The notes under the pieces were generated by a model, which saw only the letters and a program-made list of their open reading frames with translations, was not told the origin of the DNA and searched no databases. Source: Sphingobacterium chungjuense (GTDB lineage Bacteria > Bacteroidota > Bacteroidia > Sphingobacteriales > Sphingobacteriaceae). From it: DNA of 64,000 nt. Shown one piece after another: positions 35,874 through 44,960 of this stretch (position 1 is the first letter of the stretch; each line of letters opens with the position of its first letter). Position numbers and translations under genes: made by a program. The stretch is taken from NCBI RefSeq assembly GCF_011316935.1, contig NZ_WLYS01000001.1, positions 186,001 through 250,000 on the forward strand, given 5' to 3'.

Positions 35874-36878
35874 ATGAAATCTATCAATCGCAGAAACTTC
35901 TTACGTCACTCTGGTCTTGGCTTAGCGGCCGCAGCGTTGGCTCCGCACTGGTTATCCTGTAGCTCCACAGAGGACGTTACCGGTTCGCCATTCAAAAATA
36001 TTGGGATTCAATTATTCACGCTACGTGATCTATTGGATAAAGATGCCAAAGACACCTTGGAAAATGTAGCAAAAGTGGGCTACAAACACGTCGAAACATT
36101 TGGTGTCAATACCGGCAATAGCAGCTTTTGGGGAATTCCAGTAGCAGATTTAGTCAATATCCTAAAAGATAATAACCTGAAAACCCACAGTGGGCATTAC
36201 GACCTCAGCAATTATTTGACAAAAGGAAGTACACAACCCGAAGACATCAATAAATACATCGAGATAGCCCATACGCTAGGCCAAGAGTACATTGTTGCTC
36301 CTGTTCCGCCGATGAATGACCTTAATAAATTAACAGCGTCTGATTATCAATTTTTCGCAGAACAGCTCAATGCCGCGGGTGAATTATCGAAGAAAGCAGG
36401 TATCAAAATGGCTTATCATAATCATTTCTGGGAATTTAGGCCTTTTGGCAATGGCACCAAAGGATTGGATATCCTGATTGCTTTCACTGATCCTGAATTG
36501 GTGGACTTCGAATTAGATCTTTACTGGGCCGTGAAAGCGGGTGAAAAACCCCAAACCTATTTCGAAAAGTATCCGAACCGTTTCCCGATGTGGCACATAA
36601 AAGATATGGATCGTAGCTTTAGCGAACCTTTAGTAACGCCAGAGGTCAATCCACGCACGGGAAAACGGGAGCCCATGGATCTGGGCGAAGTATTCAAGCA
36701 GATCAAATACGCCGAAGTAGGATCTGGCAGTATTGACTTTGCCAATATTATCCGCTTCGACGAACAGTCGGGTTTGAAATATGCTTTTGTAGAACAAGAT
36801 GAGATCTACATGCCTAACAAATTTGAGAGTATCAAGAAAAGCTACGATTACGTACAACGCAACTTAGCTAAATCATAA
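35874..36878 (+). CDS. Tat-exported sugar phosphate isomerase/epimerase-like lipoprotein
   Basis: A xylose-isomerase-like TIM barrel protein of 334 aa. The leader has a twin-arginine motif (NRRNFLRHSG), a weak hydrophobic core (LGLAAAALAPHWL) and a Cys in LSC, fitting a Tat-exported lipoprotein. The barrel starts at FKNIGIQLFTLRDLL and contains HSGHYDLS, MAYHNHFWEFRPF, VDFELDLYW and MWHIKDMDR, whose His/Glu/Asp residues match the metal site of the family. Such proteins are often called sugar phosphate isomerases or hydroxypyruvate-isomerase-like; the real substrate is unknown. Single gene. Confidence 0.88.
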   Translation: MKSINRRNFLRHSGLGLAAAALAPHWLSCSSTEDVTGSPFKNIGIQLFTLRDLLDKDAKDTLENVAKVGYKHVETFGVNTGNSSFWGIPVADLVNILKDNNLKTHSGHYDLSNYLTKGSTQPEDINKYIEIAHTLGQEYIVAPVPPMNDLNKLTASDYQFFAEQLNAAGELSKKAGIKMAYHNHFWEFRPFGNGTKGLDILIAFTDPELVDFELDLYWAVKAGEKPQTYFEKYPNRFPMWHIKDMDRSFSEPLVTPEVNPRTGKREPMDLGEVFKQIKYAEVGSGSIDFANIIRFDEQSGLKYAFVEQDEIYMPNKFESIKKSYDYVQRNLAKS

Positions 36879-36997
36879 TTCTACTGCCATAATTGCAGTG
36901 GCTTCGAAATAAACAAGACATAAATACTATATTTAGCTTATTCGGAGGATTGGAATATTTTTTGAGTAAGTTTCAGTAGACATAAAGACGAAAGAAT

Positions 36998-37681
36998 ATG
37001 TATTGGATTATTTTTATAGGAATTGCCGTAATCAGCTGGATCGTACAATATCGATTCAAGAGTAAATTTAAGAAGTACTCGGAAATGCCCCTTACATCGG
37101 GCTTATCAGGTGCCGAAGTAGCTGAAAAGATGCTGCGCGACAACGGATTGACGGATGTAGAAATCATTTCGGTAGAAGGACAATTGACGGATCACTACAA
37201 CCCAGCCAACAAAACAGTAAACTTGAGCCCAGAAGTATATCACGGTCGTAGCGTGGCTGCTGCTGCGGTTGCTTCACACGAATGTGGGCACGCCGTACAA
37301 CATGCTACTGCGTACTCTTGGTTACAATTTCGCTCGGCATTAGTACCGATTGTTAGCATTGCTTCCCGCATGACTACTTGGGTATTATTGGGTGGTATAT
37401 TGTTGATGGCGTTTTCTGGAAACATTTGGGTATTGGCGATTGGTGTTGGTGCTTTAGCGCTTACCACTTTGTTTAGCTTTGTAACGCTTCCAGTAGAATT
37501 TGATGCCTCAAACCGTGCATTAGCTTGGTTAGATGGTGCAAATATCACACACAGCACAGAAGAACATGATGGCGCAAAAGACGCTTTGAAATGGGCGGCG
37601 ATGACTTATGTGGTTGCAGCATTAGCATCATTAGCTACTTTATTGTACTATGCTTACATCCTTTTTGGACGTAGAGACTAA
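36998..37681 (+). CDS. Membrane zinc metallopeptidase, YugP family
   Basis: A 227-residue membrane protein with one N-terminal helix (WIIFIGIAVISWIVQY) and two or three near the C-terminus. The zinc site HECGH (AAVASHECGHAVQHATAY) is typical of YugP 'neutral zinc metallopeptidase' proteins, as is TDHYNPANKTVNLSPEVYHG before it. Substrate unknown; a role in membrane protein quality control is plausible but not shown. Followed by a strong terminator. Confidence 0.9.
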   Translation: MYWIIFIGIAVISWIVQYRFKSKFKKYSEMPLTSGLSGAEVAEKMLRDNGLTDVEIISVEGQLTDHYNPANKTVNLSPEVYHGRSVAAAAVASHECGHAVQHATAYSWLQFRSALVPIVSIASRMTTWVLLGGILLMAFSGNIWVLAIGVGALALTTLFSFVTLPVEFDASNRALAWLDGANITHSTEEHDGAKDALKWAAMTYVVAALASLATLLYYAYILFGRRD

Positions 37682-37706
37682 GTATACTAAAGCGTATAAA
37701 ATTTAT

Positions 37707-37736
37707 AAAGCCGGAGCAATGCTCCGGCTTTTTTTT
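37707..37736 (+). terminator. Terminator between the YugP-like gene and ffh
   Basis: AAAGCCGGAGC (37707-37717) pairs with 37721-37731, followed by T to 37736. The ffh -7 box begins 3 bases later. Confidence 0.88.
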
Positions 37737-37738
37737 GT

Positions 37739-37746
37739 TAGATTTG
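37739..37746 (+). promoter_or_regulatory. -7 element of ffh
   Basis: TAGATTTG, perfect match, 33 bases before the start codon and directly after the terminator; its -33 region would fall inside the terminator stem. Confidence 0.4.
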
Positions 37747-37779
37747 CACTACGTATCATATTGCGGATAATACAGGATT

Positions 37780-39123
37780 ATGTTTTCAAACTTACAAGAC
37801 AAATTAGACAGAGCGTTTAAAGTCCTTAAAGGACAAGGTAACATTACGGAAATCAACGTGGCCGAAACCATGAAGGAGATCCGGAAGGCATTGTTGGATG
37901 CCGATGTGAACTACAAAACCGCTAAATCTTTTACCGACGAAGTAAGAACGAAAGCATTAGGTCAAAATGTATTGACCAGCATCTCCCCTGGTCAGTTGCT
38001 CACCAAGATTATGAGCGACGAATTGACTAACCTCATGGGTGGTTCAGTGACGGAGTTAGAGATTACCAAAAATCCGACGGTTATCTTAATCGCCGGATTG
38101 AACGGTGCGGGTAAAACTACTTTCTCTGGAAAACTAGCTAACTTTCTACGCGAACAAAAAGGTAAAAAACCTTTGTTGGTAGCGGGTGACGTATATCGTC
38201 CGGCAGCGATCGATCAGTTAGAAGTATTAGGACAGCAAGTCGGCGTACCTGTTTATGTAGACCGTGCATCCGAAGATCCGATTGCCATTGCTGTAGCCGG
38301 TGTAGCAGAAGCAAAACGAAATGGAAATAATGTAGTGATCATCGATACGGCTGGTCGTTTGGCGATTGATGAGGCCTTAATGGTGGAGATCACCGCGGTT
38401 AAAGAAGCTACGCAACCACATGAAATCTTGTTTGTAGTAGATTCTATGACCGGACAAGATGCTGTGAATACGGCAAAAGCATTCAACGATCGTTTGGATT
38501 TCACCGGTGTCGTCTTAACCAAATTAGATGGTGACACACGTGGTGGTGCAGCGTTGTCTATTAAATCTGTCGTCAACAAGCCGATCAAATTTATCGGTAC
38601 GGGCGAGAAGATGGAGGCGCTGGATGTATTCCACCCCGATCGTATGGCTTCCCGTATTTTGGGTATGGGCGACGTGGTTTCCTTAGTAGAACGTGCGCAA
38701 CAGCAATTTGACGAAAAAGAAGCCGCCGAACTACAGAAGAAAATCCGCAAGAATAAATTCGATTTCAACGATTTCAAATCCCAGATCCAGCAGATCAAAA
38801 AAATGGGTAATATGAAAGACTTGATGGGCATGATCCCCGGTGTTGGAAAAGCAATAAAAGACATTGAAATCGAGGACGATGCTTTCAAACCTATCGAAGC
38901 GATCATCGATTCAATGACACCGTACGAACGTCAGAATCCAGACGTCATTGATCAAAAAAGACGCGTACGAATCGCCAAAGGTTCAGGCACGAATATCGAC
39001 GAGGTCAATAAGCTGATGAAGCAATTTGGCGATATGCGTAAAGTGATGAAACAAATGTCTAACCCGGGAATGATGGCCAAGATGATGCGCAATATGCCAA
39101 AATCTCCAGGCAAACCCTTTTAA
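37780..39123 (+). CDS. ffh: Signal recognition particle GTPase Ffh
   Basis: The protein of the SRP; binds signal sequences and the SRP RNA encoded at 2409-2505. N domain about 1-90; G domain with GLNGAGKTTFSGKLA (P-loop), DVYRPAAIDQL, DTAGRLAID, TKLDGDTRGGAALS; Met-rich M domain (about 300-447) with MKQMSNPGMMAKMMRNM at the end. 447 aa, normal. Transcribed alone or read through weakly into nuoA, which has its own promoter. Confidence 0.98.
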   Translation: MFSNLQDKLDRAFKVLKGQGNITEINVAETMKEIRKALLDADVNYKTAKSFTDEVRTKALGQNVLTSISPGQLLTKIMSDELTNLMGGSVTELEITKNPTVILIAGLNGAGKTTFSGKLANFLREQKGKKPLLVAGDVYRPAAIDQLEVLGQQVGVPVYVDRASEDPIAIAVAGVAEAKRNGNNVVIIDTAGRLAIDEALMVEITAVKEATQPHEILFVVDSMTGQDAVNTAKAFNDRLDFTGVVLTKLDGDTRGGAALSIKSVVNKPIKFIGTGEKMEALDVFHPDRMASRILGMGDVVSLVERAQQQFDEKEAAELQKKIRKNKFDFNDFKSQIQQIKKMGNMKDLMGMIPGVGKAIKDIEIEDDAFKPIEAIIDSMTPYERQNPDVIDQKRRVRIAKGSGTNIDEVNKLMKQFGDMRKVMKQMSNPGMMAKMMRNMPKSPGKPF

Positions 39124-39151
39124 GGAAAACGGGATACATTTCTTTTTTTTC

Positions 39152-39179
39152 TTGGACAAGTACATTTTCCTTAACTTTG
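39152..39179 (+). promoter_or_regulatory. nuoAB-purKE promoter, -7 box 4 bases before the start codon
   Basis: TTG at 39152-39154, 17-bp spacer, TAACTTTG at 39172-39179, then TAGT and ATG 39184. Predicts a leaderless nuoA message. Confidence 0.7.
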
Positions 39180-39183
39180 TAGT

Positions 39184-39771
39184 ATGGATGACCCCGCACA
39201 GTTATCAGAATATGGAAAAATACTATCTCTCGCGATAGTAGGCCTTATTTTGGTGTGTGGTACCATCTTCACAGCGAAGCTGATTTCTCCGAAGAAACCG
39301 AATCCAATCAAGCAAAGTACGTACGAATGTGGTGAAGAAGCACTCGGTACTTCTTGGGTTCAATTCAACCCAAGATTCTATGTCGTTGCCTTAGTCTTCT
39401 TACTTTTCGATGTCGAACTGATCTTTATCTTTCCATGGGCCACGATTTTTGGCAATGCCGAGTTTATTGCTTGGGACGGGCGATGGGGATGGTTTACCCT
39501 GATTGAGATGGCGATCTTTATTGGCATCTTAGTCGTCGGATTGGTGTACGTTTGGAAAAATGGAGATCTTAATTGGATCAAACCGAAGACACAGATTCCA
39601 CGCGTGGATGTGCCTATTCCGGCATCAGCTTACGATTCCATTAACCAAAAAACATACGCTGTACGTAGCTATCAGCAAAATACGGCGGAGCAGATCGAAC
39701 CTGCGAGGATTGAGAAAGCGGCTTCCGCTAAGCCCGGTTTTACGCCACGTTTCAAAAAAGCTAAAGATTAA
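39184..39771 (+). CDS. nuoA: NADH-quinone oxidoreductase subunit A
   Basis: A membrane subunit of respiratory complex I at the junction with the peripheral arm. Three membrane helices and the conserved loop [20 protein letters not shown] (the Cys is the quinone-site loop Cys) plus [20 protein letters not shown] are diagnostic. At 195 aa it is about 65 residues longer than typical NuoA: after [11 protein letters not shown] comes a polar tail ending in [12 protein letters not shown]. nuoB follows 5 bases later. nuoC and later genes are not next in line. Confidence 0.96.
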   Translation: MDDPAQLSEYGKILSLAIVGLILVCGTIFTAKLISPKKPNPIKQSTYECGEEALGTSWVQFNPRFYVVALVFLLFDVELIFIFPWATIFGNAEFIAWDGRWGWFTLIEMAIFIGILVVGLVYVWKNGDLNWIKPKTQIPRVDVPIPASAYDSINQKTYAVRSYQQNTAEQIEPARIEKAASAKPGFTPRFKKAKD

Positions 39772-39776
39772 CAAGT

Positions 39777-40283
39777 ATGGAGCAAGCAGGACAACAAGGC
39801 GGCGTGATGATCGCCAAGATGGACGACCTATTAAATTGGGCTCGACTTTCTTCTATGTGGCCACTTAGCTTTGGAATCGCTTGTTGTGCGATCGAAATGA
39901 TGGGCGCTATGGCAGCAAACTACGACTTGGATCGCTTAGGCGTATTTCCTCGGCCTTCACCAAGACAGTCGGATGTAATGATTATCGCTGGCACCGTGAC
40001 ATTCAAAATGGCTGACCGGATCAAGAAATTATACGAGCAAATGCCCGAGCCGCGGTACGTGATCTCGATGGGCTCCTGCTCTAATTGCGGCGGACCATAT
40101 TGGCAACATGGTTATCATGTGGTAAAAGGCGTGGACAAAATCATTCCAGTCGATGTGTATGTACAAGGCTGTCCACCGAGGCCAGAAGCACTTATTGGCG
40201 CATTTTTAGAATTACAGAAAATAATAGAAAAAGAAAGTCTGCTGAAGGAAAATATCTTCCCGCAAGCAGTAGCAAACACATAA
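39777..40283 (+). CDS. nuoB: NADH-quinone oxidoreductase subunit B
   Basis: Carries the last Fe-S cluster (N2) of complex I, next to the quinone. The four Cys ligands are present: the adjacent pair in [11 protein letters not shown], then [11 protein letters not shown] and [10 protein letters not shown]. 168 aa. The stop codon is one base from the ATG of purK, an unusual tight coupling to purine biosynthesis. The usual neighbours nuoC and nuoD are absent. Confidence 0.97.
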   Translation: MEQAGQQGGVMIAKMDDLLNWARLSSMWPLSFGIACCAIEMMGAMAANYDLDRLGVFPRPSPRQSDVMIIAGTVTFKMADRIKKLYEQMPEPRYVISMGSCSNCGGPYWQHGYHVVKGVDKIIPVDVYVQGCPPRPEALIGAFLELQKIIEKESLLKENIFPQAVANT

Positions 40284-40284
40284 T

Positions 40285-41427
40285 ATGGGAAAAGATTTTT
40301 ATGGGGACTTACGTTTGGGTATTCTGGGCGGTGGCCAATTAGGCCGCATGCTGATCCAAGACGCGATTAATTACAACGTGAGTATTCACGTGTTGGATCC
40401 CGACCAGAATGCCCCTTGCAAACGACTATGCAATCACTTCGAAGTAGGTTCATTATCTGACTTCGACACGGTGTACAACTTTGGTAAAGGCCTCGATATG
40501 ATCACCATCGAGATCGAAAAAGTCAATGTTGATGCCTTAGAAAAACTAGAAGACGAAGGTGTCTTAGTGTATCCACAATCACGCGTGATTCGCTTGATTC
40601 AGGACAAAGGATTGCAAAAACAATTCTTCAAACAAAACGATATTCCTACCGCACCATTCCAATTTGTATCGGCCAATGAAGGCTTGCAGCAAATCGATTG
40701 GTCATTTCCCTATATCCAAAAACTTCGTAAAGACGGCTACGACGGCAAAGGAGTTAAGAAAATAAATAGCGCAGCCGATCACAAAACCGCTTTCCCAGAA
40801 CCTTCCATTATTGAGAAAATGGTGGACTTCGAGAAGGAGATCGCCGTTATCGTAGCGCGGAACGACCATGGCGATGTGAGCACATTTCCAATGGTAGAGA
40901 TGGAATTCAATCCGCAAGCTAACCTCGTAGAATTTCTGATCTCCCCTTCTACCTATTCTGAAGTGATACAAGCGGAAGCCGAAGAGATCGCAAAAAAGAT
41001 TGCCAACGATTTGCAAATAGTTGGCTTGCTAGCAGTAGAAATGTTTTTGACGAAGACAGGCGAAATCTTAGTCAACGAATTGGCTCCAAGACCACACAAC
41101 AGTGGTCATCAAACCATTGAAGGCAATGTCACTTCTCAATTCAATCAACACTTGCGTGCGATTTTCAATTTGCCCCTAGGCAATACAGACAATCTCCAAC
41201 ATGCCGTTATGATTAACGTATTGGGAGAAGATGGCTACGAAGGTTTGGCCAAATATGAAGGTGTAGAAGATATTCTTGCTATAGACGGCGTATACGTACA
41301 TCTATATGGTAAGAAAATAACCAAACCATTTCGCAAGATGGGACACGTCTGTATCGTAAACAAAGATCGTGAAACAGCCATCGCAAATGCGCGTAAAGTA
41401 CAATCAATCTTAAAAGTAAAAGCATAA
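40285..41427 (+). CDS. purK: 5-(carboxyamino)imidazole ribonucleotide synthase
   Basis: Uses ATP and bicarbonate to make N5-CAIR from AIR in purine synthesis. LRLGILGGGQLGRMLIQDA is the N-terminal signature; the ATP-grasp part has KLRKDGYDGKGVKKI, FEKEIAVIVARN and LVNELAPRPHNSGH. 380 aa. It starts one base after nuoB and its stop overlaps the purE start (TAATG), so nuoA-nuoB-purK-purE form one transcription unit. Confidence 0.97.
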   Translation: MGKDFYGDLRLGILGGGQLGRMLIQDAINYNVSIHVLDPDQNAPCKRLCNHFEVGSLSDFDTVYNFGKGLDMITIEIEKVNVDALEKLEDEGVLVYPQSRVIRLIQDKGLQKQFFKQNDIPTAPFQFVSANEGLQQIDWSFPYIQKLRKDGYDGKGVKKINSAADHKTAFPEPSIIEKMVDFEKEIAVIVARNDHGDVSTFPMVEMEFNPQANLVEFLISPSTYSEVIQAEAEEIAKKIANDLQIVGLLAVEMFLTKTGEILVNELAPRPHNSGHQTIEGNVTSQFNQHLRAIFNLPLGNTDNLQHAVMINVLGEDGYEGLAKYEGVEDILAIDGVYVHLYGKKITKPFRKMGHVCIVNKDRETAIANARKVQSILKVKA

Positions 41428-41933
41428 TGAACACAAATAATCCGCTAATTGGGATCATCATGGGTAGCAAATCTGATCTTCCGGTGATGCAAGATGCGAT
41501 CGACGTATTGAAACATTTAAATGTACCTTTTGAAGTATCCGTAGTATCTGCACATCGTACGCCACAGCGAATGTTTGATTATGCGAATGCTGCCGCAGAA
41601 CGCGGCCTGAAAGTCATTATTGCTGGAGCTGGCGGTGCGGCGCACTTGCCTGGCATGGTAGCTTCGATTACGCACTTACCCGTTATTGGTGTTCCGGTAA
41701 AATCTTCGAACTCGATTGATGGGTGGGATTCTATCTTATCTATTTTACAAATGCCCAATGGCATACCTGTGGCCACAGTAGCACTGAATGCAGCAAAAAA
41801 TGCGGGAATTCTGGCGGCGCAAATGGTGGCTATTGCCGATCCAAAAGTGGCAGAAAGACTGATCGCTTTTAAAGCAGATCTAAAAGAGAAGGTAGAAGAA
41901 TCGGCAGCAGAAGTAGAAAATATCAACTTCTAA
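41427..41933 (+). CDS. purE: N5-carboxyaminoimidazole ribonucleotide mutase
   Basis: Converts N5-CAIR to CAIR, the step after PurK. IGIIMGSKSDLPVMQ, VSAHRTPQRMFDYA and AGAGGAAHLPGMVAS are the class I PurE active-site motifs. 168 aa. Its ATG overlaps the purK stop by one base. Ends at a hairpin shared with the convergent sigma factor gene. Confidence 0.98.
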   Translation: MNTNNPLIGIIMGSKSDLPVMQDAIDVLKHLNVPFEVSVVSAHRTPQRMFDYANAAAERGLKVIIAGAGGAAHLPGMVASITHLPVIGVPVKSSNSIDGWDSILSILQMPNGIPVATVALNAAKNAGILAAQMVAIADPKVAERLIAFKADLKEKVEESAAEVENINF

Positions 41934-41959
41934 ACCGCAGTCATACGACCAAAAAAATT

Positions 41960-42003
41960 AAACGGGATAGTAAAGCCTAAATAGGCTAAATACTATCCCG
42001 TTT
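41960..42003. terminator. Bidirectional terminator purE / sigma factor
   Basis: AAACGGGATAGTA (41960-41972) pairs perfectly with 41991-42003; an inner AGCCT/AGGCT stem extends it. The right arm contains the sigma factor stop codon. Confidence 0.8.
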
Positions 42004-42583
42004 GCAATATCATCTGATGATCTTCGATCATCTTGCGCAAGTTGCTCAAGGCATAACGCATCCGGCCTAATGCCGTATTGATACTCACCTCGGTTACATC
42101 CGCAATATCCTTGAAGCTCATATCGCAAAAGTGGCGCATGATCAATACTTCCTTTTGATCATCAGGCAGTAGCTGAATCAATTTCTTAAGATCTAAATCA
42201 CGTTGATCTTTGACCAACTTAGATTCGGCATTATCGTCCGAAAATTGCAGCACCTCAAAAATATCAAATCCATCATTATTCACGACAGATGGTGCTCGCT
42301 TCTCCTTACGGAAATGATCGATGACCATATTATGGGCGATACGCATCACCCAAGGCAAAAACTTACCTTCGTCATTATAACGACCCGCCTGAAGCGTGTT
42401 GATTACTTTAATAAAAGTCTCTTGGAATATATCTTCCGCCAAAAAATCATCTTTGACCTGAAGGTAAATCGACGTGTAAATCTTTGATTTATGTCGTTCT
42501 AAAAGAACCTGAAGGGCTCTTTCATCACCCGAAACGTACGCTTGGATCAACTCTTGATCACTCAATTTTTTTAGTATTTTCAT
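41993..42583 (-). CDS. RNA polymerase sigma factor, sigma-70 family (ECF-like)
   Basis: A two-domain sigma factor of 196 aa. Region 2: LAEDIFQETFIKVINTLQ and FLPWVMRIAHNMVIDHFRKE; region 4: LLPDDQKEVLIMRHFCDMSF followed by KDIADVTEVSINTALGRMRY (the -35-binding helix-turn-helix). There is no anti-sigma gene beside it, so it is not a FecI/FecR-type pair. Orthologues of this kind are conserved single genes in Bacteroidetes, some linked to stress responses; the regulon is unknown. Confidence 0.9.
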   Translation of the reverse strand: MKILKKLSDQELIQAYVSGDERALQVLLERHKSKIYTSIYLQVKDDFLAEDIFQETFIKVINTLQAGRYNDEGKFLPWVMRIAHNMVIDHFRKEKRAPSVVNNDGFDIFEVLQFSDDNAESKLVKDQRDLDLKKLIQLLPDDQKEVLIMRHFCDMSFKDIADVTEVSINTALGRMRYALSNLRKMIEDHQMILQTG

Positions 42584-42746
42584 AATGGTCTCCTAAGTAC
42601 TAAGAGTTATATGTCCTTTTTTGCGTAGTCTTGTTTCGATAGGCGAAGTCTGTTTTATTTAGTGTTTATCAAATTGAATCAAAATATCTGACTATTCAAA
42701 CATTTTGTTGTTCTTTTTAACGTTTATTCACAAAGTATCGCTACAA

Positions 42747-42780
42747 AAATAGCTCCACTTTTCTCAAAGTGGAGCTATTT
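42747..42780 (-). terminator. glyA terminator
   Basis: AAATAGCTCCACTTT (42747-42761) pairs perfectly with 42766-42780, loop TCTC; preceded by an A run that reads as T on the minus strand. Confidence 0.85.
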
Positions 42781-42800
42781 ATAGCATCTATTTTGATGTA

Positions 42801-44072
42801 TTATTTGTACAATGGAAATTGACCCATTAATTCCACCACTTTACCGTGGATAGCGGCTAATTGTGCATCATTTCCTGCATTTACTAACGCCTCGTCAATC
42901 AATTCACCAATCTGCACAATTTCTTGCTCTTTGATACCACGAGTCGTAATCGCTGCTGTACCAAAACGCACACCTGACGTAACAAATGGAGAACGCGTAT
43001 CAAAAGGAACCATATTCTTATTAGTCGTGATACCCGCTTTGCCTAATACAGCTTCGGCTTCTTTACCAGAGATATCTTTGTTGCGAAGGTCTACCAACAT
43101 CAAGTGATTGTCTGTACCACCAGAAATGATGTGATAATCTTTCTCTACGAAGAATTTGGCCAAGGCTGCAGCATTTTTCTTCACCTGTACGATGTAATCC
43201 ATGTATGAGTCGCTCAAAGCTTCGCCGTAAGCAATTGCTTTAGCTGCAATCGTGTGCTCCAATGGACCACCTTGCGTACCTGGGAATACCGCAAGATCTA
43301 ATAATTGTGTAATAGTACGAACATCACCTTTAGGCCCTTTGATTCCCCAAGGGTTTTCGAAATCTTGACCAACCATGATCATACCGCCACGTGGTCCGCG
43401 CAACGTTTTGTGCGTAGTCGTAGTTACGATGTGACAGTGTGGAAGTGGATCGGTCAATAGACCACGCGCGATCAATCCGGCTGGATGCGAGATATCAGCT
43501 ACTACTAAAGCGCCCACTTCATCGGCTACTTTGCGAATACGTGCATAATCCCAATCACGTGAGTACGAAGAAGCACCACAGATAATTACTTTTGGTTTCT
43601 CGCGGCGAGCTGTTTCCTCCAGTTGATCGTAATCGATCAATCCTGTTTCTTTTACCACACCATAGAAATGTGGTTCATACAATTTACCTGAAAAGTTTAC
43701 AGGAGAACCATGTGTCAAGTGACCACCATGAGAAAGGTCAAATCCTAAGATCTTGTCACCCGGCTTCAGGATCGCTAAAAAGACAGCAGCATTTGCTTGC
43801 GCTCCAGAGTGTGGTTGTACATTCACCCATTGTGCACCGAAAAGTTGCTTAGCACGATCAATAGCGATATCTTCAATCTGGTCAACGACCTCACAGCCAC
43901 CATAATAACGTTTTCCCGGCAAGCCTTCCGCGTATTTGTTTGTTAAAACGGAACCAGCAGCTTCCATCACTTGCTTGCTGACAAAGTTTTCTGAGGCAAT
44001 TAACTCAATACCCTCCTCCTGACGTTTTAGCTCCTCCGCTATCAGATTAAATATAGCCTGATCTCTTTCCAT
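42801..44072 (-). CDS. glyA: Serine hydroxymethyltransferase
   Basis: PLP enzyme interconverting serine and glycine and charging tetrahydrofolate with a one-carbon unit for purines and thymidylate. [16 protein letters not shown] holds the PLP-binding Lys; [25 protein letters not shown] and [12 protein letters not shown] are family motifs. 423 aa, normal. A perfect -7 box lies 46 bases upstream. Functionally close to the purKE genes 1 kb away. Confidence 0.98.
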   Translation of the reverse strand: MERDQAIFNLIAEELKRQEEGIELIASENFVSKQVMEAAGSVLTNKYAEGLPGKRYYGGCEVVDQIEDIAIDRAKQLFGAQWVNVQPHSGAQANAAVFLAILKPGDKILGFDLSHGGHLTHGSPVNFSGKLYEPHFYGVVKETGLIDYDQLEETARREKPKVIICGASSYSRDWDYARIRKVADEVGALVVADISHPAGLIARGLLTDPLPHCHIVTTTTHKTLRGPRGGMIMVGQDFENPWGIKGPKGDVRTITQLLDLAVFPGTQGGPLEHTIAAKAIAYGEALSDSYMDYIVQVKKNAAALAKFFVEKDYHIISGGTDNHLMLVDLRNKDISGKEAEAVLGKAGITTNKNMVPFDTRSPFVTSGVRFGTAAITTRGIKEQEIVQIGELIDEALVNAGNDAQLAAIHGKVVELMGQFPLYK

Positions 44073-44118
44073 ATTGTATGTAAATTTTAGTAGATTTTAC
44101 TCCTTTAATAATTGTGAG

Positions 44119-44126
44119 CAAATATA
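44119..44126 (-). promoter_or_regulatory. -7 element of glyA
   Basis: Plus-strand CAAATATA reads TATATTTG on the minus strand, perfect; no clear -33. Confidence 0.45.
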
Positions 44127-44255
44127 CTTCTTATTTAAGAACTTATCTAAAATCTGCGGCTATTTTAATGATCTAATCAATACATATACGATATCATTGA
44201 AATGTAGCCTTATTGTCAAAAACATAGCGTCCAAAATATTGTATTAAAAAATGTG

Positions 44256-44263
44256 TATTTTTG
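44256..44263 (+). promoter_or_regulatory. -7 element of the iscA-like gene
   Basis: TATTTTTG, perfect match, 29 bases before ATG 44293. Confidence 0.45.
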
Positions 44264-44292
44264 TTAAGGATAAAGATTAAAAGGTAAGGATT

Positions 44293-44646
44293 ATGAGTAC
44301 AGAAAGTATAGTAGCTCCGGCACCTCTTACGTTGACGGAAGGAGCTATAAAAGAATTACGAAAACTGATAGATCAGCAAGAGATTAGTCCTGATTTTGGT
44401 TTACGCGTAGGTGTAGAAGGCGGCGGATGCTCCGGCATGAGCTACCTTTTGGGCTTCGATCAAAAAAAGGAAGGCGATAGCGAATACAACATTGAAGGCA
44501 TCCGTATTTTTATGAACAAAGGACATGGATTGTACCTTGCCGGTATGGAAGTAGACTTTAAAAACGGATTGGATGCCAGAGGATTTACTTTCAATAACCC
44601 TAATGCTTCTAGCACCTGTGGTTGCGGAAGTTCATTCTCCGCTTAG
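44293..44646 (+). CDS. Iron-sulphur cluster assembly protein, HesB/IscA family
   Basis: An A-type Fe-S carrier. The three conserved Cys are present: VEGGGCSGMSYLLGF and, near the C-terminus, SSTCGCGSSFSA, the C-x(n)-C-G-C pattern of IscA/ErpA/SufA. 117 aa. It stands alone rather than in a suf operon, so which carrier it corresponds to cannot be decided. Closed by a hairpin 56 bases downstream. Confidence 0.94.
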   Translation: MSTESIVAPAPLTLTEGAIKELRKLIDQQEISPDFGLRVGVEGGGCSGMSYLLGFDQKKEGDSEYNIEGIRIFMNKGHGLYLAGMEVDFKNGLDARGFTFNNPNASSTCGCGSSFSA

Positions 44647-44701
44647 TGCTTTATTAGGGCATCCTATTTGATATACCACTCTTTGGAGTGTTCTAGCGAT
44701 T

Positions 44702-44747
44702 AAAGGCGTTTATTCTACCTGCATTAGGGGAGAATAAATGCCTTTTT
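44702..44747 (+). terminator. Terminator after the iscA-like gene
   Basis: AAAGGCGTTTATTCT (44702-44716) pairs with 44731-44745 with one G-T pair; TTTTT follows. The remaining 44748-44960 interval upstream of ileS contains no gene; a possible small fold is noted at 44764-44823. Confidence 0.75.
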
Positions 44748-44960
44748 CGATCATGGAATTGATGTAAAGCGCCCTTCAGTATCGCCCACAGGATACACCA
44801 TCTATATACATGATGTGCTTTACTACGCGAATTCTATTTTTTTTCGCAAAACATCACTCGAATCCACTTAAAAATGATATTTCAACGATCTGGAATGCAG
44901 GTTCATCCTTTCGACGAAAATATGTAAATTAGCGACCTTTAAAAACTGATAATACAAGTC

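Noticed and set aside
38253-38906. Minus-strand ORF of 217 codons inside ffh
   Set aside because: Antisense shadow of the ffh G and M domains; Ser/Ile-rich with no motif.
44647-44960. T-box riboswitch for ileS
   Set aside because: The T-box consensus (AGGGTGGNACCGCG) and a specifier hairpin are absent, and T-boxes are not usual in Bacteroidetes.
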